Shown here one piece after another: positions 1 to 8,649 of a stretch of DNA of 61,074 bases. This stretch comes from WLNJ01 sp037131165 (GTDB lineage: Bacteria > Actinomycetota > Thermoleophilia > Solirubrobacterales > Solirubrobacteraceae): positions 1 to 61,074 of the forward strand of contig JBAXRO010000005.1 in assembly GCA_037131165.1 (NCBI GenBank), in the 5' to 3' direction. Below the pieces are notes generated by a model. The model made no database searches. It worked only from the letters and a program-made list of their open reading frames with translations, and was not told the DNA's origin. A program made the position numbers and the translations under genes. The first letter of the stretch is position 1. Each line of letters begins with the position of its first letter.

Positions 1-605
1 CATTCACCGAGGAGTCGCCGCTCCAGCCCTCCTCCCCGTACAGCGCCACCAAGACCGGCGCGGACCTGCTCGTCGAGAGCTACTTCCACACCTTCGACCT
101 GCCTGCCTCGATCGCCCGCGGCTCGAACAACTACGGTGCCTTCCAGTACCCCGAGAAGCTGATCCCGCTGATGATCCTCAATGCGATGCACGGCGACCCT
201 CTGCCCGTCTACGGCGACGGCATGCAGGTCCGCAACTGGCTCTACGTGGAGGATTTCGGCCGCGGGATCGGCCATGTCCTCGACCACGGCGAGCCCGGCG
301 AGGTCTACAACTGTGGCGGACCCGACGAGTGCCCGAACATCGACGTCGTCAAGCGGATCATCGAACTGACCGGGGCCTCGGAGGACCTGATCGAGTACGT
401 CACCGACAGGCCGGGCCACGACCGGCGCTACTCGCTCTCGTCGGCAAAGCTCGAGGGCCTCGGCTGGAAGGCCCGCACCCACTTCGCCGAAGGACTCGAG
501 GCGACCGTCGCTTGGTACCGCGACAACCCGGGATGGTGGGAGCCGATCCGTTCGGGCGATTACCGCGAGTACTACGAGCGCCAGTACGGGCGCTCGCTCG
601 GCTGA
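1..605 (+). CDS. rfbB: dTDP-glucose 4,6-dehydratase, 3' part only
   Basis: The reading frame is open from the window edge (first full codon at base 3) to the TGA at 603-605, so the N-terminal half with the Rossmann glycine motif lies outside the window. Visible are the short-chain dehydrogenase catalytic pair in YSATK, then RGSNNYGAFQYPEKLIPL and the NWLYVEDF segment, all characteristic of RmlB/RfbB. The family converts dTDP-glucose to dTDP-4-keto-6-deoxyglucose, the first committed step to dTDP-rhamnose, in the cytosol. This fits the surface-glycan genes further along the window. A related nucleotide-sugar dehydratase cannot be fully excluded because the N-terminus is missing. Confidence 0.9.
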   Translation, partial: FTEESPLQPSSPYSATKTGADLLVESYFHTFDLPASIARGSNNYGAFQYPEKLIPLMILNAMHGDPLPVYGDGMQVRNWLYVEDFGRGIGHVLDHGEPGEVYNCGGPDECPNIDVVKRIIELTGASEDLIEYVTDRPGHDRRYSLSSAKLEGLGWKARTHFAEGLEATVAWYRDNPGWWEPIRSGDYREYYERQYGRSLG

Positions 606-628
606 CCCTGACGACATCCCCGCCGGGC

Positions 629-634
629 TAGGCT
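629..634 (+). promoter_or_regulatory. -10-like hexamer TAGGCT, 9 nt before the lhr start
   Basis: TAGGCT ends 9 nt before the ATG of lhr. There is no Shine-Dalgarno sequence between them, so transcription from this box would give a nearly leaderless mRNA. No good -35 element is visible. The same arrangement recurs at many genes in this window, which is the main reason for listing it. Confidence 0.45.
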
Positions 635-643
635 GCGGGTCCG

Positions 644-3600
644 ATGTCGGTGCTCGATCAGTTCACTCCCGCTGTCGCCGACTGGTTCGCCCGCTCGTTC
701 GAGGCACCGACCGCAGTCCAGGAAGAGGCCTGGCCGGCGATCGCCTCGGGTGAACACACCCTGATCTCCGCTCCGACCGGGTCCGGCAAGACGCTCGCGG
801 CATTCCTCTGGGGTCTCGATCGGATCGCGGCCACTCCCCTTCCCGACGGCGACCGCACCACTCGGATCGTCTACATCTCACCGCTGAAGGCGCTCAGCCA
901 CGACGTCGAGCGCAACCTCCGGGCGCCACTGCGCGGGATCGGCGGCGACATCACCGTCGGCCTGAGGACCGGTGACACCTCTCAGAAGGACCGGGCCGCG
1001 ATGCTGCGCAACCCGCCGGACGTGCTGATCACAACACCCGAATCGCTCTACCTGATGCTGACCGGCAAGGCTCAGGAAACGCTGCGCGGGGTCGAGGCGG
1101 TGATCGTCGACGAGATCCACTCGGTCGCCGCGACAAAGCGCGGCAGCCACCTGGCACTGAGCCTCGAGCGCCTCGAAGCGGGCTGCGAACGCGCTCCTCA
1201 GCGGATCGGACTGTCCGCGACTCAGAAGCCGCTCGAGGAGATCGGCCGATTCCTGACGGGACCGAGGCGCGGCTGCCGAATCGTCGACACGGGAGTGCGC
1301 AAGCAGCTCGACGTGGAGATCCGGGTGCCTGTCGAGTCGATGGTCGAACCCGACCAGGGAGTGGACCTCGACCCGCTCGAGGGAGGCGAGGCCACCCGCC
1401 GCTCGATCTGGCCTGCGATGCATCCCGAACTGCTCGAACTGATCGTCTCGCACCGCTCGACGATCCTGTTCGTCAACAACCGCCGCGGAGCGGAGCGCCT
1501 CGCCCTCAGGCTCAACGAACTGGCGGAGAAGGAGGTCGCCCGCGCCCACCACGGCTCGCTTGCGCGCGAGGAGCGCCTCGTCGTCGAGGAGCTGCTCAAG
1601 AGCGGGCAGATCCCCTGCATCGTCGCTACCTCGAGCCTCGAGCTCGGGATCGACATGGGAGCCGTGGACCTCGTCATTCAGGTCGAGTCGCCGAAGTCCG
1701 TCGCCCGCGGGTTGCAGCGGATCGGCAGGGCCGGGCACACGGTCGACGGGGTAGCGAAGGGGCGGATCTTCCCGAAGTTCAGGGGCGACCTGCTCGAGTG
1801 CGCGGTCGTCTCGAAGAGGATGACCGAAGGGCTGATCGAGACGACAGTCGTGCCGCGCAACGCACTCGACGTGCTCGCCCAGCAGGTCGTCGCGATGGCA
1901 GTCGCCGAAGAGGCAGTCGCAGTTGACGAGATCCACTCCCGCTGCCTGAACACTCTCTCCTACTCGGAGCTGACGAGGACTTCGCTGGAGGGCGTTCTCG
2001 ACATGCTCGACGGGCGTTACCCGTCGCAGGACTTCAACGACCTGCGTCCGCGGATCATCTGGGATCGGGCCGCCAATGTCATCCGCCCGCGCAAGGGCTC
2101 GCGGCTGCTGGCCGTCGCGAACGCCGGGACGATCCCCGACCGCGGCCTGTTCACCGTCGTGCTTCCCGACGGCCGCAAGGTCGGCGAGCTTGACGAGGAG
2201 ATGGTCCACGAGGCGAGGCCGGGCCAGACGTTCATGCTCGGCGCGAGCACCTGGAGGATCGAGGAAATCGGGCGGGACCGGGTGATCGTGACCCCGGCCC
2301 CGGGAGTCCCGGGGGCGGTGCCGTTCTGGCGAGGCGACTCGATCGGGAGGCCGCGCGAGCTCGGTGAGGCGATCGGCGAGTTCTCACGCGAGGCCGTGGA
2401 TCGCGACCCGAGTGAGCTGGCCGCCGATTACGGACTCGACCGGCGGGCGGCCAAGAACCTCGTCGAGTTCCTCAAGGAGCAGCGCGAGGCAACCCGTTCG
2501 ATCCCGTCCGACCGATGCATCGTCGTCGAGCGGTTCCGCGACGAGATCGGCGACTGGCGGCTGTGCGTCCTCTCACCGTTCGGCGGCCGGGTGCACGCCG
2601 CCTGGGGACTGGCGCTCTCGTCACGCCTGCGCGAGGTACACGGACTGGAGTCGGATGCGATCTGGTCGGACGACGGGATCATCATCCACCTCTCCGACAG
2701 CGACGAGCCGCCCGGTGCCGAACTGGTCCTCGTCGAGCCGGAAGAACTCGAAGAACTGATCGTCTCGGAGCTCGGCGCCTCGGCCCTGTTCGGCGCGCGC
2801 TTCCGCGAGAACGCAGCGCGGTCGCTCTTGATCCCCCGCTCGCTGCCCGGCCGACGGACCCCGCTCTGGCAGCAGCGGCTGAAATCGCAGGCCCTGCTCG
2901 ACGTGGCGAGGAAGTGGTCGGACTTCCCGATCATCCTCGAGACCTACAGGGAGTGCCTGCAGGACGTGCTCGACATCGAGTCGGCACGCACGATCCTCGA
3001 ACGCATCCGCACCCGGGAGATCTCGCTCGTGGAAGTCGAGACCGACCATGCCTCGCCGTTCGCCTCCGCGCTGCTGTTCGACTACGTCGCGACCTACATG
3101 TACGAGGGCGACCAGCCGAACGCGGAGCGCCGCGCGGCAGCCCTCTCGCTCGATCGCGACCTGCTCCGCGAGCTGCTCGGCCAGGACGAACTCCGCGAGC
3201 TGATCGACCCCGGCGCGCTCGAACAAGTCGAAGCCGACCTCCAGCACACGAGCGAACGCAGGCGGGCGGGGTCGGCCGATGAGGTCCACGACCTGCTGCG
3301 CCGGGTCGGTGACCTGACCTCCGGCGAGATCGCCGAGCGAGTCCACGATGGGATCGACTCGCTCGCGCTGATCGACTCGCTCGACCGCGACCGCAGGGCG
3401 ATCGAGGTGCGGGTCGGCGGCGAGCTGCGCTGGATCGCCGCCCAGGACGCGGGCCTCTACCGCGACGCCCTCGGTGTCGTCCCGCCCGGAGGAGTGGCAG
3501 AGAGCCACCTCGAGCCGGTCGATGAACCGATGCGCGAGCTTGTCCTGCGATACGCAGCTACGCATGGTCCGTTCATGCCCGACGACCTGCGCGACCGCTA

Positions 3601-4996
3601 CGGGATCGACTTTGCCCCGGCGTTGCGCGACCTCGAACGGGCCGGCGACCTGATCCGCGGCGAAATCAGGCCCGGCGGCAGCGAGCGGGAATGGTGCTCG
3701 CCGGATGTCCTGCGGCGGATCCGCCGAGCATCGCTCTCCGTCCTGCGCGGCGAGATCGAGCCGGTCGACGAGCTCGCGCTCGCCCGCTTCCTGCCCGCTT
3801 GGCAGGGAGTGGACCGCCACACGAGGACGGGAGCCGGCGAGGACAGGCTGCGCGAGGTGCTCGGCCCGCTCCAGGGACTCGCCCTCACCCCGACCGTCTG
3901 GGAACGGGACGTCCTTCCCCGCCGGGTCGGTGCGTGGTCACCGGCGTGGCTCGATTCGCTCTGCGCGTCCGGTGAAGTCGTCTGGATCGGAGCCGGCTCG
4001 CTGGGCGGCACCGGAAGGGTGATGCTGGCGTTCCGCGACGAAGTGGCGACGATCGGCCCGCCGCCGCGAAAGGGCGATCCGCCCGAGGGCGATGCTCACG
4101 GAGCGATTCGCGAGAGGCTCGCTTCGGGAGCGTGCTTCTTCACAGACCTGATCGCCGGGCTGGAAGTCGGCAGCGAGGAACTCAATGACGCGCTCTGGGA
4201 CCTCGTCTGGGCCGGCGAGGTGACGAACGACGCGTTCGCGCCGCTACGGGCGGGCAAGATCAGCCTTGCCAAGGGCGGCTCGACGGCCGCCGAGCGCCGC
4301 CGGCGGCGAGTGGGCCGGGCCGCGATCAAGCCCCAGGTGCAGGGTCGCTGGTCGCTGACGGCGCCGCTGTTTGCCTCCCCCGCCACCCCTTCGGAGCGGC
4401 TCCGCGCCGTTGCGGAACTGCTGCTCGAACGCCATGGGGTCGTGACCCGCGAGACGGTGCTGGCAGAGGGCATCCCCGGCGGGTTCTCCTCGCTGTACGG
4501 CGAGTTCTGCGACCTCGAAACACTCGGTGTGGCAAGGCGCGGCTACTTCATCGAAGGCCAAGGCGGAGCTCAATTCGCCCTGCCCGGCGCGGTCGAGAGG
4601 CTCAGGGCTGTCCGGGCCGACGACGAGGAGCGCTCCCTGTTGCTGGCGGCGACCGACCCCGCCCAGGCTTGGGGAGGCCAACTCAAGTGGCCGGCGCGCG
4701 AAGACGGACGCAGGAACCCGGCGAGGACGGCTGGGGCATTCGTGGTGACTGTCGGCGGCTTTCCGATCGTGCAGCTCGAGCGCGGCGGCAAGGCGCTGAC
4801 GACGCTCGTCGAACTCGACGACGCGAGGCTCCCGGGAGCCCTCAAGGAGATCTCCACTGCAGTCGAGAGCGCACGTCTCTACAGGGTCGCCCTCGAGAAG
4901 GTCGACGGGGCCCCGGTCGTCGGATCCGCGATCGAGCCGCTGCTGATCGAGGCCGGGTTCCGCCCTGGACCGAGGCGGCTGGTGGCCAGCTCGTGA
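644..4996 (+). CDS. lhr: Lhr-family superfamily 2 ATP-dependent helicase, long form
   Basis: The 1450-residue protein has the two RecA-like domains of an SF2 helicase at its N-terminus: Walker A APTGSGKT at residues 43-50, the DEIH box at 156-159, and motif VI in QRIGRAGH. A winged-helix/Lhr-core region follows, then a long C-terminal extension of more than 500 residues typical of bacterial long Lhr proteins. Long Lhr is a 3'-5' translocase linked to DNA repair, and in mycobacteria it belongs to a DNA-damage regulon. The ATG at 644 is chosen because the helicase similarity begins almost at once. The gene stands 54 bp before nei, another DNA-repair gene, and both have their own -10-like box. 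Confidence 0.95.
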   Translation: MSVLDQFTPAVADWFARSFEAPTAVQEEAWPAIASGEHTLISAPTGSGKTLAAFLWGLDRIAATPLPDGDRTTRIVYISPLKALSHDVERNLRAPLRGIGGDITVGLRTGDTSQKDRAAMLRNPPDVLITTPESLYLMLTGKAQETLRGVEAVIVDEIHSVAATKRGSHLALSLERLEAGCERAPQRIGLSATQKPLEEIGRFLTGPRRGCRIVDTGVRKQLDVEIRVPVESMVEPDQGVDLDPLEGGEATRRSIWPAMHPELLELIVSHRSTILFVNNRRGAERLALRLNELAEKEVARAHHGSLAREERLVVEELLKSGQIPCIVATSSLELGIDMGAVDLVIQVESPKSVARGLQRIGRAGHTVDGVAKGRIFPKFRGDLLECAVVSKRMTEGLIETTVVPRNALDVLAQQVVAMAVAEEAVAVDEIHSRCLNTLSYSELTRTSLEGVLDMLDGRYPSQDFNDLRPRIIWDRAANVIRPRKGSRLLAVANAGTIPDRGLFTVVLPDGRKVGELDEEMVHEARPGQTFMLGASTWRIEEIGRDRVIVTPAPGVPGAVPFWRGDSIGRPRELGEAIGEFSREAVDRDPSELAADYGLDRRAAKNLVEFLKEQREATRSIPSDRCIVVERFRDEIGDWRLCVLSPFGGRVHAAWGLALSSRLREVHGLESDAIWSDDGIIIHLSDSDEPPGAELVLVEPEELEELIVSELGASALFGARFRENAARSLLIPRSLPGRRTPLWQQRLKSQALLDVARKWSDFPIILETYRECLQDVLDIESARTILERIRTREISLVEVETDHASPFASALLFDYVATYMYEGDQPNAERRAAALSLDRDLLRELLGQDELRELIDPGALEQVEADLQHTSERRRAGSADEVHDLLRRVGDLTSGEIAERVHDGIDSLALIDSLDRDRRAIEVRVGGELRWIAAQDAGLYRDALGVVPPGGVAESHLEPVDEPMRELVLRYAATHGPFMPDDLRDRYGIDFAPALRDLERAGDLIRGEIRPGGSEREWCSPDVLRRIRRASLSVLRGEIEPVDELALARFLPAWQGVDRHTRTGAGEDRLREVLGPLQGLALTPTVWERDVLPRRVGAWSPAWLDSLCASGEVVWIGAGSLGGTGRVMLAFRDEVATIGPPPRKGDPPEGDAHGAIRERLASGACFFTDLIAGLEVGSEELNDALWDLVWAGEVTNDAFAPLRAGKISLAKGGSTAAERRRRRVGRAAIKPQVQGRWSLTAPLFASPATPSERLRAVAELLLERHGVVTRETVLAEGIPGGFSSLYGEFCDLETLGVARRGYFIEGQGGAQFALPGAVERLRAVRADDEERSLLLAATDPAQAWGGQLKWPAREDGRRNPARTAGAFVVTVGGFPIVQLERGGKALTTLVELDDARLPGALKEISTAVESARLYRVALEKVDGAPVVGSAIEPLLIEAGFRPGPRRLVASS

Positions 4997-5037
4997 CCAC
5001 TGCCGACTGACCGGTCGGAACGGCGCTCCCCTGCCTC

Positions 5038-5043
5038 TACTCT
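5038..5043 (+). promoter_or_regulatory. -10-like hexamer TACTCT, 6 nt before the nei start
   Basis: TACTCT ends 6 nt before the ATG of nei with no ribosome binding site between, consistent with leaderless transcription. No convincing -35 hexamer is seen at the usual distance. Confidence 0.45.
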
Positions 5044-5049
5044 TGCCTC

Positions 5050-5826
5050 ATGCCAGAAGGTGACACCATCGCTCGTGCCGCTGCCCGGATAAGGGCGACG
5101 ATCGAGGGGAAGGTGCCCGACTCGATCGCTACCCCGCAGCGCCGCCACGCCCGCGATCGTTGGCCCGAGAGGCTCTCCGGACGCCGGGTGGACGAGATCC
5201 GCACCCACGGCAAGCACCTGTTCATCGACTTCGAGGGTGGCCTGACGATCCACTCGCACCTGCGGATGACAGGATCGTGGACCGTCAGCGACGGCAACAG
5301 CCGCCAGCGAAGGGCTCGCTCGAGGGCATGGCTGGAGATCCGTTCGGCTGAACGGGTCGTGACCGAGTTCGACGGACCCGTGCTCGAGCTGATGACCCGC
5401 AGCCGCTCGCGGAGCGACAGCAGGATCGCCTCCCTCGGACCGGATGTCCTGGCCGAGGAGTTCAACGGCGAGCGGTTCCTGCGCCGCCTGCGCGAAGACG
5501 ACCCGACGCGCGGCTTCGGCGACGCCCTGCTCGACCAGAGGACGATCGCCGGGATCGGCAACATCTGGAAGGCCGAGACATGCTGGGGGGCCGGGATCGA
5601 CCCGTGGCGCCCTCTGTCGGAGATAACCGACGCGGAGGCCCTGGAGTCGATCGAACTGGTCAGGCCGAGGATGCAGGCGTCGGCGTCGGGGGTCGAGGAG
5701 CGATCGGACCGCGGCGTCTACCGCCGTGAGGGCCGTGCCTGCCGACGCTGCGGGGAGAAGATCCGCGCCAAGGGCCAAGGCGACGACAACCGCATCACCT
5801 GGTGGTGCCCCGGGTGCCAGCGATGA
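5050..5826 (+). CDS. nei: Fpg/Nei family DNA glycosylase (endonuclease VIII-like)
   Basis: The 258-residue protein starts MPEGDT, in which the Pro that becomes the N-terminal nucleophile after Met removal is followed by the catalytic Glu. PEGDT is the Nei2/endonuclease VIII-like form, whereas MutM has PELPE. The C-terminus ends in a four-Cys zinc finger (CRRCGEKI and WWCPGCQR). The enzyme removes oxidised bases by base excision with AP-lyase activity. Its TGA overlaps the ATG of the next gene as ATGA (5823-5826), so translation of the phosphodiesterase gene is probably coupled. It follows lhr, giving a small repair neighbourhood. Nei rather than MutM is judged from the N-terminus only. Confidence 0.92.
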   Translation: MPEGDTIARAAARIRATIEGKVPDSIATPQRRHARDRWPERLSGRRVDEIRTHGKHLFIDFEGGLTIHSHLRMTGSWTVSDGNSRQRRARSRAWLEIRSAERVVTEFDGPVLELMTRSRSRSDSRIASLGPDVLAEEFNGERFLRRLREDDPTRGFGDALLDQRTIAGIGNIWKAETCWGAGIDPWRPLSEITDAEALESIELVRPRMQASASGVEERSDRGVYRREGRACRRCGEKIRAKGQGDDNRITWWCPGCQR

Positions 5827-6551
5827 AGCAACCGAAGATCCTCAGGGTCGGCCACAAGGGCGCCCACGCGATCACGCCGGGGAACACCCTCGAGAGCTTC
5901 GATGCCGCGCTCGCCACGGGGGTGGACATGATCGAGTTCGACATCCTCCCGATCGAGCCGGCCCGCCCCCACTCGGAGCTGGTGCTGGCGCACGACCCGC
6001 ATGACCTCAAGAGCCGGACCCCGGTCCGGCTGACAGAAGCACTCGAGTACCTCGCCAAGCCGCGATTCGATGGGATCGACTTCGACGTCGACCTGAAGAT
6101 CCCCGGCTACGAAAAGCGGGTCGCAGACGAACTTGTCGCCAGCGGCCTGTCCCACCGCTCGCTGGTCTCGACCGGCTACGAGCGCAGCCTCGAACGGATC
6201 CGCGAGGCCGCTCCCGAGATCCGCCTCGGCTGGTCGGTGCCGCAGGCCAGCCGCGATTGGACCGCGAACCCGATCACTTGGCTGCCCGCGATGGGGATGC
6301 TCGCCTGGCTTCGTTCCGTGCTGCCCGGGAGGGCGGCCGAGCGGATCGGCAACGGACTGATCGACGGCGTGATGGCGCACTGGCTGGTCGCGACACCGAG
6401 AATGCTCGACGCGGTCAAGGGGGCCGGCGGCGAGCTCTACGTCTGGACGGTCGACGACGCCGATCGGATGCGTGGCCTCGTCGAACTGGGCGTCAGTGGC
6501 ATCATCACCAATGACCCCCGTCTATTCCACACTGTCCTCGCACCGGCATGA
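5823..6551 (+). CDS. glycerophosphodiester phosphodiesterase family protein
   Basis: The 242-residue TIM-barrel protein begins with the GDPD signature GHKGAHAITPGNTLESF, followed by the metal-binding acid pair in MIEFDI and the catalytic His in VLAHDPHD. The family hydrolyses glycerophosphodiesters to sn-glycerol 3-phosphate and an alcohol. Here the usual HRG is HKG and the usual PENT is PGNT, conservative changes that may affect substrate range. No signal peptide is seen, so it is probably cytosolic. An in-frame ATG exists at 5802 inside nei, but 5823 is preferred for the ATGA overlap. It is second in a four-gene coupled string (nei, GDPD, Crp/Fnr, NUDIX). Confidence 0.9.
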   Translation: MKQPKILRVGHKGAHAITPGNTLESFDAALATGVDMIEFDILPIEPARPHSELVLAHDPHDLKSRTPVRLTEALEYLAKPRFDGIDFDVDLKIPGYEKRVADELVASGLSHRSLVSTGYERSLERIREAAPEIRLGWSVPQASRDWTANPITWLPAMGMLAWLRSVLPGRAAERIGNGLIDGVMAHWLVATPRMLDAVKGAGGELYVWTVDDADRMRGLVELGVSGIITNDPRLFHTVLAPA

Positions 6552-7237
6552 GCTCAGGAAACCCACCCGACGCAGTCGCGCTCCTCAAATCGACGAGCCT
6601 CTTCGCCTCGATGCCGGCTGAGGGGCTCGAGCACATCGCGGCAGTCGCGGTGCTGCGCCGGTTCCCTGCCGGGACAGTGATCTTCCGCGAGGGCGACACC
6701 GGCGAGTCCTGTTACGTGATCCGCTCGGGGCACGCCCGGGCCCTCGGCGAGCACGCCGACGGCCGGACCATCACACTCGCCACATTCGGCCCCGGGGACC
6801 TGTTCGGCGAGCTTTCGCTGTTCGACCTCGAGACCCGCTCGGCGACAGTCGAGGCGCTCGACGATCTCGAGGCACTTGCGATCCTCGGCTCTGACCTCAA
6901 GCCGCTCGTCGGCGATCTCGGTATCGCGCTGGCGGCCGCCTTGGCCCGGCGGCTGAGGCTCGCCAACGCGCGGATCGCCAGGCGCTCCTTCCAGACGGTG
7001 CAGGGCCGGGTCGCATCGGCCTTGGGCGAACTGGTCGAGAAGGCACGCTCCGAGGGAGCCGGACCGGGACCAATCGAACTGAAGGCAACCCAGACCGAGA
7101 TCGCCCAGCTGGCGGGCACCTCGCGCGAGTCCGCGAGCCGGTTCCTCGCCGAGCTCGCCCGTTCGGGCGTGCTCGAGCAGGGGCGTGGCCGACTCACCGT
7201 CAGCGACCCGGGCGCGCTCGAGGGCTGGATCTGGTGA
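6548..7237 (+). CDS. Crp/Fnr family transcriptional regulator
   Basis: The 229-residue protein has an N-terminal cyclic-nucleotide-binding-like beta-roll (about residues 10-120, with the GDLFGELSLFD phosphate-binding-cassette-like segment) and a C-terminal winged helix. Its recognition region is TQTEIAQLAGTSRESASRFL, typical of Crp/Fnr proteins. No N-terminal Cys cluster is present, so an iron-sulphur Fnr-type sensor is unlikely. The start ATG overlaps the preceding stop (ATGA), and its own stop overlaps the next GTG (GTGA), so it is translated as part of a coupled operon. Targets cannot be told from the sequence, though control of its own operon is possible. Confidence 0.9.
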   Translation: MSSGNPPDAVALLKSTSLFASMPAEGLEHIAAVAVLRRFPAGTVIFREGDTGESCYVIRSGHARALGEHADGRTITLATFGPGDLFGELSLFDLETRSATVEALDDLEALAILGSDLKPLVGDLGIALAAALARRLRLANARIARRSFQTVQGRVASALGELVEKARSEGAGPGPIELKATQTEIAQLAGTSRESASRFLAELARSGVLEQGRGRLTVSDPGALEGWIW

Positions 7238-7656
7238 AGGGCGACCGCCCCGCCGACGAGCATTCGGCCGGCGGTGTCGTCCTGCGTGACGACGAGGTGT
7301 GCGTGATCGTCCCGAAGAAGCGGACAGCCAGCGGAAAGAAAGCCTTGGCGCTGCCGAAGGGGCACGTCGACCCGGGCGAGACACCGATTGAAGCGGCCAC
7401 GCGTGAGGTCCGCGAGGAGACCGGGCTGAACTGCGAACCGGTCGACGAGCTCGGCGAGGTCCGCTACTGGTACCGCCGGGGCGGCCGCTCGATCGACAAG
7501 TCGGTCGTCTTCTTCCACTTCCGGCCAACCGGTGGCAGCTTCGACGACCACGACGACGAGGTCGAATCGGTCGCGTGGATGCCGATCGACGACGCGCTCA
7601 AGGCCCTGACCTTCGACGGGGAGCGCGAGATGCTCCGCCGGGCCAGCGGCCGGTAA
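7234..7656 (+). CDS. NUDIX hydrolase
   Basis: The 140-residue protein carries a complete Nudix box at residues 43-65: G43, E49, R57-E58, E61-E62, G64-L65. The family cleaves nucleoside diphosphates linked to another moiety. The N-terminal ending with PKGHVDPGET resembles bacterial MutT/Ap4A-type NUDIX proteins, but the substrate cannot be assigned. The GTG start at 7234 is chosen because it overlaps the stop of the Crp/Fnr gene (GTGA). It is last in the coupled string that begins with nei. A role in cleaning oxidised or dinucleoside polyphosphates would fit the repair context but is inference. Confidence 0.92.
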   Translation: MKGDRPADEHSAGGVVLRDDEVCVIVPKKRTASGKKALALPKGHVDPGETPIEAATREVREETGLNCEPVDELGEVRYWYRRGGRSIDKSVVFFHFRPTGGSFDDHDDEVESVAWMPIDDALKALTFDGEREMLRRASGR

Positions 7657-7669
7657 CCTGACCGGAACG

Positions 7670-8068
7670 ATGAAGGTCCTCAACTTCTATTCGCAAGTGT
7701 TCGGCGACCAGCTTCGCTCCGGTCGCAAGAGCGGCACGATTCGACTTGGGGACAAATCGCGCAAGTATGAGCGCAACGACTTGGTGCTCGTGACGATCGG
7801 GTTCAAGCACTCGCCGAGGGAGCGGGTCTTCGAAGCGGTGATCGATGACGTCGAGGTCAAGAAGATCAACGAGCTCTCCCCTCGGGACATCGAGCACGAC
7901 AACCCGGAGTGCCGCCGAGTCGAGGACCTGATGACCTTCCTCGAGCAGATCTACGACCGTCCGGTCGCCCTCGACGACACCGTGACCGTGGTCCGCTTCT
8001 CGCCGGTGCTCGAACGCGCCAGCGACTTCGAGGACCGCCTGCGCGGCCTCGGCGGCGCCCGCAACTGA
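7670..8068 (+). CDS. ASCH domain protein
   Basis: The 132-residue protein has the ASCH pattern: LNFYSQVFGDQLRSGRKSGT, TIRLGD, then alternating beta strands with AVIDDVEVKKINELSPRDIE. ASCH domains share the PUA-like fold and are thought to bind RNA or modified nucleotides; some relatives have amidohydrolase or ribonuclease activity. The gene begins 13 nt after the NUDIX stop and is probably cotranscribed. No strong ribosome binding site is seen. The exact function is unknown. Confidence 0.8.
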   Translation: MKVLNFYSQVFGDQLRSGRKSGTIRLGDKSRKYERNDLVLVTIGFKHSPRERVFEAVIDDVEVKKINELSPRDIEHDNPECRRVEDLMTFLEQIYDRPVALDDTVTVVRFSPVLERASDFEDRLRGLGGARN

Positions 8069-8226
8069 TAGCGCGGCGCGGCTCGCCATTCGTGGCCTCG
8101 CCGGCCCTGGTGCTCCGGGAACCCGGCGACTGAGCAACGAGGAACCTGGAGGCCCAGTCGTCCCGGATCTGAGTCCGAGTGACGCAGATCACGGCCAAAC
8201 AGTGGCCGCCGAAAGCCCCTTGGCGC

Positions 8227-8232
8227 TACACT
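8227..8232 (+). promoter_or_regulatory. -10-like hexamer TACACT upstream of CIRCE and groES
   Basis: TACACT lies 9 nt before the left arm of the CIRCE element, which would put the transcription start at or just before the operator. This is the usual layout of HrcA-controlled groE promoters. The -35 region is poorly matched. Confidence 0.5.
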
Positions 8233-8241
8233 GGTGCGAGG

Positions 8242-8268
8242 TTGGCACTCACACCAGTCGAGTGCCAG
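8242..8268 (+). promoter_or_regulatory. CIRCE operator for HrcA upstream of groES-groEL
   Basis: The inverted repeat TTGGCACTC - 9 nt - GAGTGCCAG (8242-8250 and 8260-8268) matches the CIRCE consensus TTAGCACTC-N9-GAGTGCTAA with a few changes that keep the arms complementary. It sits between a -10-like box and the groES ribosome binding site. HrcA binds CIRCE and represses chaperonin genes until heat or unfolding stress. The hrcA gene itself is not in the window. Confidence 0.93.
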
Positions 8269-8342
8269 CGCTATCGGCCAGCAATGACGGGCCGAACAGG
8301 CAGAACAGACAAAACAACAAACGACACGGAGGTCTTAGGGAC

Positions 8343-8630
8343 ATGAAGCTGAAGCCCCTGGGCGACCGGCTTATCGTCAAGGCGCTGGACGACGAGGAGA
8401 CGACCGCAAGCGGTCTCGTCCTTCCGGACACCGCCAAGGAAAAGCCACAGAAGGGCAAGGTCATCGCAGTTGGCGACGGCCGGATCGAAGACGGCGAGCG
8501 GATCCCGCTTGACGTCAAGGAGGGCGACGAAGTCCTCTACAGCAAGTACGGCGGCACTGAAATCAAGGTGGAGGGCGAGGATCTCCTCGTGCTTCGCGAA
8601 TCCGACGTGCTCGCCCGAGTCGAGTCCTGA
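8343..8630 (+). CDS. groS: co-chaperonin GroES
   Basis: The 95-residue protein (MKLKPLGDRL) has the length and order of GroES, including the mobile loop region around ETTASGLVLPDTAKEKP and the C-terminal beta hairpin DEVLYSKYGGTEI. GroES caps the GroEL chamber during ATP-driven folding in the cytosol. The frame is open further upstream to 8202, but the ATG at 8343 is correct: it has a ribosome binding site (GGAGGTC at 8330-8336) and gives the standard N-terminus. groEL follows 19 nt later, so the two form a CIRCE-controlled operon. Confidence 0.98.
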   Translation: MKLKPLGDRLIVKALDDEETTASGLVLPDTAKEKPQKGKVIAVGDGRIEDGERIPLDVKEGDEVLYSKYGGTEIKVEGEDLLVLRESDVLARVES

Positions 8631-8649
8631 CAAGGAGCCGGAACAAGAA

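Noticed and set aside
878..2209. Long open frame on the minus strand inside lhr (443 codons), with similar long frames inside groEL (8563-10074, minus) and ileS (41214-42794, plus)
   Set aside because: They are antisense shadows produced by G+C-biased third positions. The proteins are rich in Arg/Asp/His without any recognisable domain, and the sense genes are certain.
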